Positions 34,836 through 44,778 of a stretch of DNA of 64,000 nt are shown one piece after another. The notes below the pieces were generated by a model. It was not told the DNA's origin, ran no database searches, and worked only from the letters and a program-made list of their open reading frames with translations. Source of the DNA: an uncultured Bacteroidales bacterium. Lineage in GTDB: Bacteria > Bacteroidota > Bacteroidia > Bacteroidales > Paludibacteraceae. Location of the stretch: positions 62,001 through 126,000 of the forward strand of contig CAIWCC010000214.1 in assembly GCA_903911085.1 (NCBI GenBank). The letters run 5' to 3'. Position 1 is the first letter of the stretch. Every line of letters starts with the position of its first letter. The position numbers were made by a program, and so were the translations under genes.

Positions 34836-35942
34836 ATGAAACAATTAATGTCCTTTATCCGAAAAGAATTCTATCACATTTTGCGCGATAAGCCCACAAT
34901 GTTGATTTTGCTCGGAATTCCAATTATTCAAATTATTTTATTTGGATATGCACTTACCACCGAAGTGAAAAATACCCAAGTTGCAGTGTTTGTACCTACT
35001 AATGATGAGGCAACTCAAAGAATTGTAGAAAAAATAAATGCCAGTGCATATTTCGATGTTGTTAAATACATTCATAGCTCTAAAGAAATACAACCAACAT
35101 TTAATGATGCAAAAGCAAAATTGGTTGTGGTTTTTGAAGACCATTTTGCGCAAAACCTTCGTCGGACTGGAAGTGCTCATGTTCAGCTTATAGCTGATGC
35201 TACTGATCCCAATGCTGCTACATCATTTACGTTTTATGCAAGTAATATTATTGCTTCATATCAAAAAGAATTGATGGCTGAAAGTAAAAATCCTTATCAA
35301 ATTATTCCTGAGGTTAAAATGCTTTATAATCCACAAATGATTGGAGCTTATAATTTTGTACCTGGAGTTTTAGGTATGATTATGCTTTTGATTTGTGCCA
35401 TGATGACTTCAATAGCCATTGTTCGTGAAAAAGAAATGGGAACTATGGAAGTTTTATTGGTTTCGCCAATGAAACCAATTTATACAATTCTATCAAAAAT
35501 AACACCTTATTTTGTTTTGTCTTGTGTGAATTTTATCACTATTATGCTTTTGTCGGTTTATGCTTTGAAAGTTCCTATTGCTGGTAGTTTCTTAAGTTTA
35601 GTGGTGGTTTCTTTACTTTATATTTTTGTTTCATTGGCACTTGGTCTTTTAGTTTCAACTCTTACAAGTTCGCAACAAGCTGCAATGTTAATTTCAGGTA
35701 TGGGGCTTATGATTCCTGTAATGCTATTGTCAGGGATGATTTTTCCGATTGAGAACATGCCAATAGCACTACAATGGTTTTCAAAAATTATTCCTGCTCG
35801 TTGGTATATTTCTGCTGTTAAATCAATTATGATTCAAGGACTCGGAATTACCTCTGTTTTAAAGGAAGTGAGTGTGCTTGGATTTATGAGTTTGGTGCTG
35901 GTAGCAATTAGCTTGAAAAAATTTAAAGTTAGATTAGAATAG
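34836..35942 (+). CDS. ABC-2 type permease 1 (YbhS/YhhJ-like)
   Basis: The 368-residue protein begins SFIRKEFYHILRDKPTMLILLGIP, a typical ABC-2 opening, with one membrane helix, a periplasmic domain (about 45-165) and five C-terminal helices containing the REKEMGTMEVLLVSPM coupling segment. It forms the export channel with the second permease. Its ATG lies only 3 bases after the right inverted repeat of the four-helix-bundle unit, so its ribosome-binding region lies in that repeat. Confidence 0.92.
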   Translation: MKQLMSFIRKEFYHILRDKPTMLILLGIPIIQIILFGYALTTEVKNTQVAVFVPTNDEATQRIVEKINASAYFDVVKYIHSSKEIQPTFNDAKAKLVVVFEDHFAQNLRRTGSAHVQLIADATDPNAATSFTFYASNIIASYQKELMAESKNPYQIIPEVKMLYNPQMIGAYNFVPGVLGMIMLLICAMMTSIAIVREKEMGTMEVLLVSPMKPIYTILSKITPYFVLSCVNFITIMLLSVYALKVPIAGSFLSLVVVSLLYIFVSLALGLLVSTLTSSQQAAMLISGMGLMIPVMLLSGMIFPIENMPIALQWFSKIIPARWYISAVKSIMIQGLGITSVLKEVSVLGFMSLVLVAISLKKFKVRLE

Positions 35943-35956
35943 TGAGAAAAAGAACA

Positions 35957-36077
35957 ACCCCTAACCCCTAAAGGGGAATAAGAAATATTAAAACCGATTA
36001 TTTAAAACTATAATATGAAAAACAGAGAAAGTATTGAAATCAAAACTAACTCCGATTCCCCTTTAGGGGCTAGGGGT
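35957..36077. repeat. Short inverted-repeat element, copy 2 (between the two permeases)
   Basis: The left end ACCCCTAACCCCTAAAGGGG (35957-35976, followed by AAT) and the right end ATTCCCCTTTAGGGGCTAGG (36055-36074, followed by GGT) are inverted copies. The right end lies inside the reading frame of the downstream permease, whose start codon lies between the two ends. The unit is a member of the same family as the ones at 13866 and 43055. Confidence 0.8.
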
Positions 36078-37202
36078 CATTCTTTTGGTCTAAAATATCT
36101 ACTGCGAAAGGAATTTAAACAAATTCTGCGAAATAAATTTCTGCCAAAAATGATTTTCGTTTTTCCATTTATGGTATTAATGGTATTTCCATGGGCCGCA
36201 AGTTACGAGATTAAAAACTTAAACATAAGTGTGGTTGATAACGATCATAGTACATTTTCTCAACAGCTTACACAAAAAATAATTTCATCTAATTATTTTA
36301 AACTCACAGATGTTTCACCTAATTATAATAAGGCAATTAAAAGTATCGAGAGTAATCAAGCGGATATAATCCTCGAAATTCCAGCAAATTTTGAAAAAGA
36401 TTTAGTGACCCAACAAGGTGCGAAAGTAATGGTTGCGTCAAATGCTGTAAATGGTATGAAAGGTGGAATTGGAATGACTTATTTGATGGGCATAATTACC
36501 GATTTTAATACAGGCATATTGCCGAAACTAATACCTTCAACTGCCTCTAACAATGTAACTCCAAGTATTCAAATTGATTCACAATACCGTTTTAACCCCA
36601 ATTTAAACTACCGTGTTTTTATGGTTCCTGCATTAATGGTAATGATTTTGACTTTACTTTGCGGTTTTCTGCCGGCTGTTTCAATTGTTTTTGAAAAAGA
36701 ATTGGGCACTATGGAACAAATAAATGTAAGTCCTGTTCCTAAATCCATCTTTATTTTAGCGAAATTAATTCCGTTCTGGTTAATTGGATTTATTGTTATA
36801 AGCATTGGCTTCCTTGTTGCATGGGCAGTTTATGGATTAATTCCCGCAGGATATTTTTCAACAATCTATATATTTGCAGCTATTTACATTTTCGCTGTTT
36901 CGGGATTGGGAATTATAATTTCCAATTATGCTGCTACACTCCAACAAGCTATGTTTATAGTTTTTTTCTTTATGTTGATATTTATTATGATGAGTGGCTT
37001 GTACACACCTATTGACGGTATGCCAGAGTGGGGAAAATGGATCGCAGCTTTCAATCCGTTAAAACATTTTATGGAAGTAATGCGGGCAGTCTATTTAAAA
37101 GGCAGTAATCTTTTTGAATTGACAAAACAATTATATGCTTTAATTGGATTTGCTGTTATATTTAATATTTGGGCAGTTTTAAGCTACCGGAAAAATAGTT
37201 AA
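36015..37202 (+). CDS. ABC-2 type permease 2 (YbhR-like) with repeat-encoded N-terminal extension
   Basis: The 395-residue permease has the same plan as its partner: the core starts at KYLLRKEFKQILRNKFLPKMIF, then a periplasmic domain, then about five helices with FEKELGTMEQINVSPVPKS. The first 27 or so residues are not family-like: residues 14-21 (DSPLGARG) are translated from the right end of the inverted-repeat element. No in-frame ATG, GTG or TTG occurs between the repeat and the core, so the extension seems to be part of the protein. It is the last gene of the efflux operon. Confidence 0.9.
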   Translation: MKNRESIEIKTNSDSPLGARGHSFGLKYLLRKEFKQILRNKFLPKMIFVFPFMVLMVFPWAASYEIKNLNISVVDNDHSTFSQQLTQKIISSNYFKLTDVSPNYNKAIKSIESNQADIILEIPANFEKDLVTQQGAKVMVASNAVNGMKGGIGMTYLMGIITDFNTGILPKLIPSTASNNVTPSIQIDSQYRFNPNLNYRVFMVPALMVMILTLLCGFLPAVSIVFEKELGTMEQINVSPVPKSIFILAKLIPFWLIGFIVISIGFLVAWAVYGLIPAGYFSTIYIFAAIYIFAVSGLGIIISNYAATLQQAMFIVFFFMLIFIMMSGLYTPIDGMPEWGKWIAAFNPLKHFMEVMRAVYLKGSNLFELTKQLYALIGFAVIFNIWAVLSYRKNS

Positions 37203-37575
37203 TTGGGTTTGATAAATTGAAGTTTCACTAAAAGATAAAGCACGTTAAGATTCATAATAAGAAATGCTTAAACAAATATATAAATATCAATTGTTTAATT
37301 GTCAGACATTCAATTGGTTTATGTGATTTTGCCTTCGAAATAACATTAATATCACTCAAAATGTTTTTTAGTATGCATTATCTCTAATTATGTATTACTT
37401 TGTGTAACATTTTTTGCTATTACTTATAAAATGACTTAATCAATGCTATATTAACTAACTTTAAACAGAAAATTTCCTAATTATTGAATAATGACAGAGT
37501 ATTTTTAATACTTTTGCATTTTCAATACATAAATAGTTCTTTAGTTAAAAAAACAACATTAAAATATTTGAATAA
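37203..37575 (+). other. AT-rich spacer with promoter for DUF1573 genes
   Basis: These 373 bases follow the efflux operon. I see no gene. The right part carries a promoter element (37509-37516). Confidence 0.5.
37509..37516 (+). promoter_or_regulatory. -7 element for DUF1573 genes
   Basis: TACTTTTG matches TAnnTTTG, about 60 bases before the ATG at 37576. An ATTG 22 bases upstream may be the -33 box. Confidence 0.6.
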
Positions 37576-37953
37576 ATGAAAAAGTTAAATGTATTATTAG
37601 TATGTATGCTGTTCACATTAACAGCTGTTATGGCTCAAAGTCCAATAATTAAATTTCCTGTGAAGGAGTTCGATTTTGGAAAAATTAAAGAAGTAGATGG
37701 TAATGTAACCCATGTTTTTGATTTTACGAACATTGGAAAAGCACCTTTGGTAGTTAATCAAGTACAAGCATCGTGTGGTTGTACAACTCCTACTTGGACA
37801 AAAGAACCGATTGAACCTGGCAAAAAAGGTGCTATAACAGTAACTTATAGCACCGCAGGTAGACCAGGGTCGTTTACAAAAACAATAACTGTTTCTAGTA
37901 ATGATACTGTTAAGCAGGTGTTGATTATTAAAGGTGAAGTTATTCCAAAATAA
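37576..37953 (+). CDS. DUF1573 domain protein, short
   Basis: The 125-residue protein has a signal peptide (cleavage after about AVMA, residue 20) and one DUF1573 domain with the diagnostic KEFDFGKIKE and the cysteine pair in ASCGCTTP. DUF1573 is an immunoglobulin-like ASPM/SPD-2/Hydin type fold found in many secreted Bacteroidota proteins of unknown role. It is followed by a longer paralogue. The two share an identical 27-residue block around the CGC motif, with about ten synonymous base differences. Confidence 0.9.
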   Translation: MKKLNVLLVCMLFTLTAVMAQSPIIKFPVKEFDFGKIKEVDGNVTHVFDFTNIGKAPLVVNQVQASCGCTTPTWTKEPIEPGKKGAITVTYSTAGRPGSFTKTITVSSNDTVKQVLIIKGEVIPK

Positions 37954-38099
37954 AAATACATATCTATAGTGTTAAATTTATTTGGGCTAATTTTTGATAT
38001 TTAGTTCAAATGTTTAACAAAGAACGATATAAATGTGATTAGCGTTATTCAATAGACAATAACCTAGTAAGGAATGGAATGTGTACAACAGAAGTAGAT

Positions 38100-39182
38100 A
38101 TGAAAAAATATAGTTTTTTACTTGTATGTTTGGTTTTGACGTTATTTGTTAATGCCCAAAAAGCTGTAATTAGTTTTGATGTAAAAGAACATGATTTTGG
38201 CAAAGTGAATGAAGAAGATGGTAAAATCAGTTATATTTTTGATTTTTACAACAAAGGTATGACGCCATTGGTTTTAAGTAAAGTAGAAGCTTCGTGTGGA
38301 TGTACTACACCTACTTGGACAAAAGAACCCATAGAACCTGGCAAAAAGGGTGCAATAACAGTTACTTACAATCCATCGGGTCGACCTGGTACATTTACTA
38401 AAACGATTTCAGTGAGTAGTAATGCCATTGAAGAACAAGTTACTCTGAAAATTAAAGGTGAAGTTATTCCCAAACTTAATGCAGAAAATAATCCATACCC
38501 AGTTAATATCGGTGGTTTACTTTCAAAAGCTAAAGTTGTTCAAATGAATAATATGAACAAGGGCGATAAGCAAGTAAGGACTTTGGAAATTCAAAATTCA
38601 AATAAATTTCCAATTAAGCCAACATTTGAAGCTCTTCCACCATATATAACAGCAAGTGTTTTTCCCGAAACTTTAAATTTTAATGAGGTAGGAAAAATAA
38701 CTTTTACATTCAATTCAAAATACTGTTCTCAATGGGGACCAATTTCAGATGACATTTACGTAGTGTTGAATGGTCAAAAAAAATACTCTGATGAATATAA
38801 ATTGATTGTTGTTGGAAATGTCGTAGAGGATTTTAGCAAACTTACATTCGATCAAAGACGAGCTGCCCCAATTTTGGAAATGCCAGTTAAATATATGAAT
38901 CTTGGTGATATAAAAACGAACTCAAAACGGACTGCAAAGTTTAAAGTGATTAATAAGGGAATTAATTCTCTCGAAATTCGAAGAGTTATTAATCAGAATA
39001 AAGAGTTTACCGTTAGTCAATCCAAAATGAGTATAGCTAGTGGAAAGTCAGCTCAAATTGTTGCAGTTTTGAACACTAAGGGTTTAAATGATGGTGAGTA
39101 TAAAAAGTCATTTACTATCCAAACCAATGATCCTGATAATAGTTTTCTGATATTAGTATTAAGTTGGAATGTTGTAAAATAA
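38100..39182 (+). CDS. DUF1573 domain protein, long
   Basis: The protein (360 residues from the chosen start) has a signal peptide (MKKYSFLLVCLVLTLFVNA) and an N-terminal DUF1573 domain (DFGKVNEEDG ... ASCGCTTPTW). It then has a middle Ig-like region and a second DUF1573-like module (MPVKYMNLGDIKTNSK). I start at ATG 38100 because this begins a perfect signal peptide; the upstream ATG at 38079 would place seven extra residues before it. It is a tandem paralogue of the preceding gene and presumably secreted or periplasmic. The cysteine pair at the CGC motif suggests disulphide or metal chemistry. Confidence 0.88.
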   Translation: MKKYSFLLVCLVLTLFVNAQKAVISFDVKEHDFGKVNEEDGKISYIFDFYNKGMTPLVLSKVEASCGCTTPTWTKEPIEPGKKGAITVTYNPSGRPGTFTKTISVSSNAIEEQVTLKIKGEVIPKLNAENNPYPVNIGGLLSKAKVVQMNNMNKGDKQVRTLEIQNSNKFPIKPTFEALPPYITASVFPETLNFNEVGKITFTFNSKYCSQWGPISDDIYVVLNGQKKYSDEYKLIVVGNVVEDFSKLTFDQRRAAPILEMPVKYMNLGDIKTNSKRTAKFKVINKGINSLEIRRVINQNKEFTVSQSKMSIASGKSAQIVAVLNTKGLNDGEYKKSFTIQTNDPDNSFLILVLSWNVVK

Positions 39183-39208
39183 AATCTTTTCAGTTCTAAA
39201 TTTAAAAG

Positions 39209-39246
39209 AAGCCAAGCATTTTTTCATAAAACGTCTTGGCTTTTGT
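39209..39246 (+). terminator. Terminator after DUF1573 pair
   Basis: AAGCCAAG (39209-39216) pairs with CTTGGCTT (39235-39242) and is followed by TTG and more T. It lies 27 bases after the DUF1573 stop codon. Confidence 0.7.
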
Positions 39247-39329
39247 TATAATATATAAGAATATCTTGTTATAATACATTTATTAGTAGTTTTTGATTTA
39301 TTTAAACTAAGTATTTATATTACTTTTTT

Positions 39330-40436
39330 ATGCATTACAATAATAGTCAGTACCACGAAAATGATCCAGCATATAAGGGACTCAGCGTAAATCAAGGTGT
39401 GGAAGATGCACCTATGGTAAATCCATATTTAAAAACTAGACCATTTCGTCAGAAGTATTCTGCTTCTGAGTTTGTCACAGGAATATTAGATGGCAATATA
39501 AGTATTCTTAGTCAGGCAGTTACATTGGTTGAAAGTGCATTGCCCGAACATCAATTAATTGCGCAAGAAGTTATTGAAAAATGCCTTCCTTATGCCGGAA
39601 AATCTATAAGACTAGGCATTACTGGTGTACCTGGTGCTGGAAAAAGCACTTTTATTGAAGCAATGGGTATGCATCTCGTAAATGGAGGTCATAAGTTAGC
39701 TGTATTGGCAATTGACCCAAGTAGCGAACGTTCCAAAGGAAGCATACTGGGCGATAAAACACGCATGGAGGAACTTTCTGTAGCCAAAAATGCTTTCATT
39801 CGACCTTCGCCATCTTCAGGTTCGTTGGGCGGTGTTGCTCGAAAAACGCGCGAAAGTATTATACTTTGTGAAGCAGCTGGTTTTGACACAATTTTTGTCG
39901 AAACAGTTGGAGTTGGTCAGTCAGAAACAGCTGTTCATTCTATGGTCGACTTTTTTTTACTGATTCAAATAGCAGGTGCTGGTGACGAATTGCAAGGTAT
40001 AAAACGTGGGATTATGGAAATGGCAGATGGTATAGCCATTAATAAATGTGATGGAACTAATGTTGACAAAGCGAGTGTGGCTAGATCGCAATACCAAAAT
40101 GCTTTGCACCTTTTCCCACCGCATGAATCGGGATGGATTCCTGAAGCAATAACATGTTCGTCCATCGACAAAAATGGAATTCCTGAGATATGGAATATGG
40201 TAGAAAGATATAGCAAATTTGTTATAGCAAATAATTATTTCAATCATAAACGAAATTCCCAATCAAAATACTGGATGTACGAAACAATAAATGAACAATT
40301 AAAAAATAATTTTTACAACAATCCCGAAATTCAGCATTTGTTGATTGAAAATGAAAACAAAGTGATTTCGAATGAACTAAGTTCGTTTATTGCTGCTAAA
40401 TTATTGTTGGATAAGTATTATGGAAAAGTTGATTAA
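39330..40436 (+). CDS. meaB: Methylmalonyl-CoA mutase-associated GTPase MeaB
   Basis: The 368-residue G3E-type P-loop GTPase protects and reloads adenosylcobalamin-dependent methylmalonyl-CoA mutase. Walker A is GVPGAGKST (99-107); the AIDPSSERSKGSILGDKTRM block and the ETVGVGQSETAV switch are diagnostic for MeaB/ArgK. The usual mutA/mutB mutase genes are not nearby. The N-terminal 40 residues precede the canonical domain and are typical of Bacteroidota homologues. A lone gene between a terminator and an orphan methyltransferase. Confidence 0.96.
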   Translation: MHYNNSQYHENDPAYKGLSVNQGVEDAPMVNPYLKTRPFRQKYSASEFVTGILDGNISILSQAVTLVESALPEHQLIAQEVIEKCLPYAGKSIRLGITGVPGAGKSTFIEAMGMHLVNGGHKLAVLAIDPSSERSKGSILGDKTRMEELSVAKNAFIRPSPSSGSLGGVARKTRESIILCEAAGFDTIFVETVGVGQSETAVHSMVDFFLLIQIAGAGDELQGIKRGIMEMADGIAINKCDGTNVDKASVARSQYQNALHLFPPHESGWIPEAITCSSIDKNGIPEIWNMVERYSKFVIANNYFNHKRNSQSKYWMYETINEQLKNNFYNNPEIQHLLIENENKVISNELSSFIAAKLLLDKYYGKVD

Positions 40437-40551
40437 AGTTCGAAAAGAAAACTGAAAATCTATTTTATGTGCTTGAACTAAAATAATTTAATTTAATATT
40501 GATTTTAAACCATTATCCGAAAACATACCAATAACAAGAACGTATTATTAA

Positions 40552-41265
40552 ATGGAGATTAACATAATATACCAACAATCTTGCCTTGATGGTTTGAAAC
40601 TGTTGCCTGACGCGTGTATTGATTTACTTTTTACCGATCCTCCTTATTATCAATATCGTGCACAAAATGTGCAAGGACTAAAAAATCATAAGGATGTTGT
40701 GACGGAATTTGACTTTGATGGATTTAAGTCGGAGGAAGAGTATTTGCAATTTATTGAAGATGTTTTGTCAGAATGTTTTAGGGTTTGTAAACCAGGTGCT
40801 AGTGGATATTTATGGTGTGGTGACGATTTCGTATCATATTTCAACAGAATGGTGGAACGTGTTGGTTTTCAATTTCGTAAAGTGATACATTGGCACAAAA
40901 CAAATCCTTTTCCTGCTATTTATACGCGTAAAATGTATGCCAATAGTATGGAAATGATGGTGCACTTCACAAAAGGTTCACCTAAAACTTGGAATTACAA
41001 ACCGGTAAATGAAATGCATAATTTTATTCAAACTCCAATTTGTATGGGGAAAGAGCGTACTAAGCATAAAACTCAAAAGCCATTGAAAGTATGTTTGCCT
41101 TTCTTGGAAATAAGTAGTAATGAAGGTGATTTAGTTCTCGATCCGTTTATGGGCTCAGGGAGTACGGCTGTTGCAGCAAAAATGCTTAAGCGAAATTTTA
41201 TTGGGTTCGAGTTGAGCGAGGAGTTTTGTCAATTTGCCAACGACAGATTATCTCAAATCTCATAA
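40552..41265 (+). CDS. Orphan DNA methyltransferase (beta-class amino type)
   Basis: The 237-residue enzyme has catalytic motif IV DPPY (29-32, in LLFTDPPYYQY) before the SAM-binding motif I region DPFMGSGST (197-205). This order marks the beta group of N6-adenine/N4-cytosine methyltransferases. The HKTQKPL motif at 172-178 supports this. No restriction endonuclease is adjacent, so it is probably an orphan methylase with a regulatory or protective role. The recognition site cannot be read from the sequence. It lies convergent to groEL, from which it is separated by a strong terminator. Confidence 0.92.
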   Translation: MEINIIYQQSCLDGLKLLPDACIDLLFTDPPYYQYRAQNVQGLKNHKDVVTEFDFDGFKSEEEYLQFIEDVLSECFRVCKPGASGYLWCGDDFVSYFNRMVERVGFQFRKVIHWHKTNPFPAIYTRKMYANSMEMMVHFTKGSPKTWNYKPVNEMHNFIQTPICMGKERTKHKTQKPLKVCLPFLEISSNEGDLVLDPFMGSGSTAVAAKMLKRNFIGFELSEEFCQFANDRLSQIS

Positions 41266-41314
41266 TGATATTGTAAAAAAAAAATCGAATTAACAAAAGT
41301 TGTAAAAAATGAAT

Positions 41315-41354
41315 AAAAAAACTCCGAACAACCTTGTGTTGCTCGGAGTTTTTT
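41315..41354. terminator. Bidirectional terminator between methyltransferase and groEL
   Basis: The left arm AAAAAACTCCGAACAAC (41316-41332) pairs with GTTGCTCGGAGTTTTTT (41338-41354) with one G-T wobble and a short loop. A and T runs on both sides let it serve the convergent methyltransferase and groEL genes. Confidence 0.9.
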
Positions 41355-41399
41355 CTTCCATTTGCGGTATGAATTCAATTTTCCAACCGAAAATTATTA

Positions 41400-43217
<1,818 letters not shown>

Positions 43218-43219
43218 CC

Positions 43220-43489
43220 TTAAATTATTGCTAAAATGTCCGATTGTTTCATAATCAGATATTTAATGCCTTCCCATTCCAATTCTTGCCCTGCATATTT
43301 TCCATACAATACGGTATTGCCAACTGCAACAACCATATCTTCGTCTTTGGTTCCGTTACCTATAGCAATAACTTCACCTTTTAATGGTTTTTCTTTTGCT
43401 GAATCGGGGATAATGATGCCACTAATAGTTTTTTCTTCTGCCGCAACTGGCTTTACCAACACACGGTCGGCTAATGGTTTGATAGTCAT
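43220..43489 (-). CDS. groES: Co-chaperonin GroES
   Basis: The 89-residue GroES caps the GroEL chamber. It begins MTIKPLADRVLVKPV and carries the mobile loop (EEKTISGIIIPDSAKEKP) and the GEVIAIGNG and VLYGKYAGQE segments. It is first in the groES-groEL operon. Confidence 0.99.
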   Translation of the reverse strand: MTIKPLADRVLVKPVAAEEKTISGIIIPDSAKEKPLKGEVIAIGNGTKDEDMVVAVGNTVLYGKYAGQELEWEGIKYLIMKQSDILAII

Positions 43490-43662
43490 ATAGTTCTTTT
43501 TTAATTGTAAATAAATATATTTTGTGCATGTGTATGCAGCTTTTTTATTATTATATCATTGACAGGTGTTTTACTAAATTTATGCCAATACATTTTCATG
43601 TCAATTATGGCATGAATAGGCAATACGAAGTCCTCTTCAAAAAAAGATAGACTGCCAACTTG

Positions 43663-44559
43663 TCATTTTTGATTTGATATTTTGCAAAGAAATAGTATTT
43701 TATAGAAATCGTAGAGAAGGAGTGACGGTGTTTGACTGCAAAGTTGTTTTTGTATAATCGACTTTAAAATATCATATTTTATTGAGAAAAAACCAGTTAG
43801 TTTTAATCTTTGTAACCTATGAAATGTATTCAGCAATTTCGATTCATTTATCAAAAATGGATATCGTCCAGTTCTATTAAGTAAAAAAAGATTTCGTGTG
43901 CCTTCTTCAGTTTTTTTTATAAAAGTTTTATTGTCGTCCAATCCTTTGTGAATCAAAGGGTTTTCTATATGGATAAATTCTTTACCCAATAGATGTAATT
44001 GATGACCAAAAAGCATGTCTTCATGTCCATAACCACGTATTGTTTCATCAAAACGCACAATTTTGAATAACGATTTGGAAATTAAAAAGTTGAAAGTTGC
44101 AAAATTGTGATATGTCCCATGTTTGCTTCGCTCCATTGCAGAACGCGCTTCACGTTTTCTGCCATATTTCAATCTAAGGCTGAACGACGGATTTATTTCA
44201 TTGGGATCATAAGCAGTGCCACCAATTACTACACATTCTTCTTTACAAAACGAAATGTATTTTTCAACAAAATGTTTTGAGCAAACTTCAGCATCGCAAT
44301 CCATAAATAGAAGGTGATCATATTTTGCAGTGTCTGCCAACTTGTTTCTTAACGCTGATCGTCCAATATTATTCTCTAAAACGATATGATTACAAAATTC
44401 TAAATCTTTTACTTCATTGTTATCTCTCACATAAAGTGTTGACCCATCTTCCATTACAATAATTTCAAAATCGACATAAGTCTCCAATGCTTGTTTATGT
44501 AATTCTGTCACCAATCTAGTTACATTTTGATTGTATGTTGGAATAAGTATGGAGAGCAT
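43663..44559 (-). CDS. Glycosyltransferase family 2 protein
   Basis: The 298-residue protein has the GT-A fold start MLSILIPTYNQN, an ED pair at 37-38 (VMEDGS), the metal-binding DCD at 87-89 (LFMDCDAE) and the acceptor-side GHED motif (RGYGHEDMLFG). It transfers a sugar from a nucleotide donor, probably in surface polysaccharide or glycolipid synthesis. No other glycan gene is adjacent, so the substrate is unknown. It stands alone upstream of groES on the minus strand. Confidence 0.9.
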   Translation of the reverse strand: MLSILIPTYNQNVTRLVTELHKQALETYVDFEIIVMEDGSTLYVRDNNEVKDLEFCNHIVLENNIGRSALRNKLADTAKYDHLLFMDCDAEVCSKHFVEKYISFCKEECVVIGGTAYDPNEINPSFSLRLKYGRKREARSAMERSKHGTYHNFATFNFLISKSLFKIVRFDETIRGYGHEDMLFGHQLHLLGKEFIHIENPLIHKGLDDNKTFIKKTEEGTRNLFLLNRTGRYPFLINESKLLNTFHRLQRLKLTGFFSIKYDILKSIIQKQLCSQTPSLLLYDFYKILFLCKISNQK

Positions 44560-44778
44560 GGTGCGTTTTGTGTTGTTAATTTTTGTCGATATGTTATCAG
44601 CTCATATTTTCAATCGTAATACTAAATAATTTAATACTATGACCTGGCAATGAATTGAAAATTATTAACATTAAAAGAAAAATGTTTAATAGTAATTGCT
44701 TTTAGAATCGCTAAATGAAGTACTAACAATGTTGCTATATGACCATTTTGAAATAAATGTCAAAAAATGATTTGAAAA

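Noticed and set aside
40552..41399. Methyltransferase as half of a restriction-modification system
   Set aside because: The neighbours are meaB and groEL, and no endonuclease-like frame exists in the flanks.
43490..43662. CIRCE heat-shock operator upstream of groES
   Set aside because: No TTAGCACTC-N9-GAGTGCTAA palindrome or near match is present, so HrcA control is not supported.
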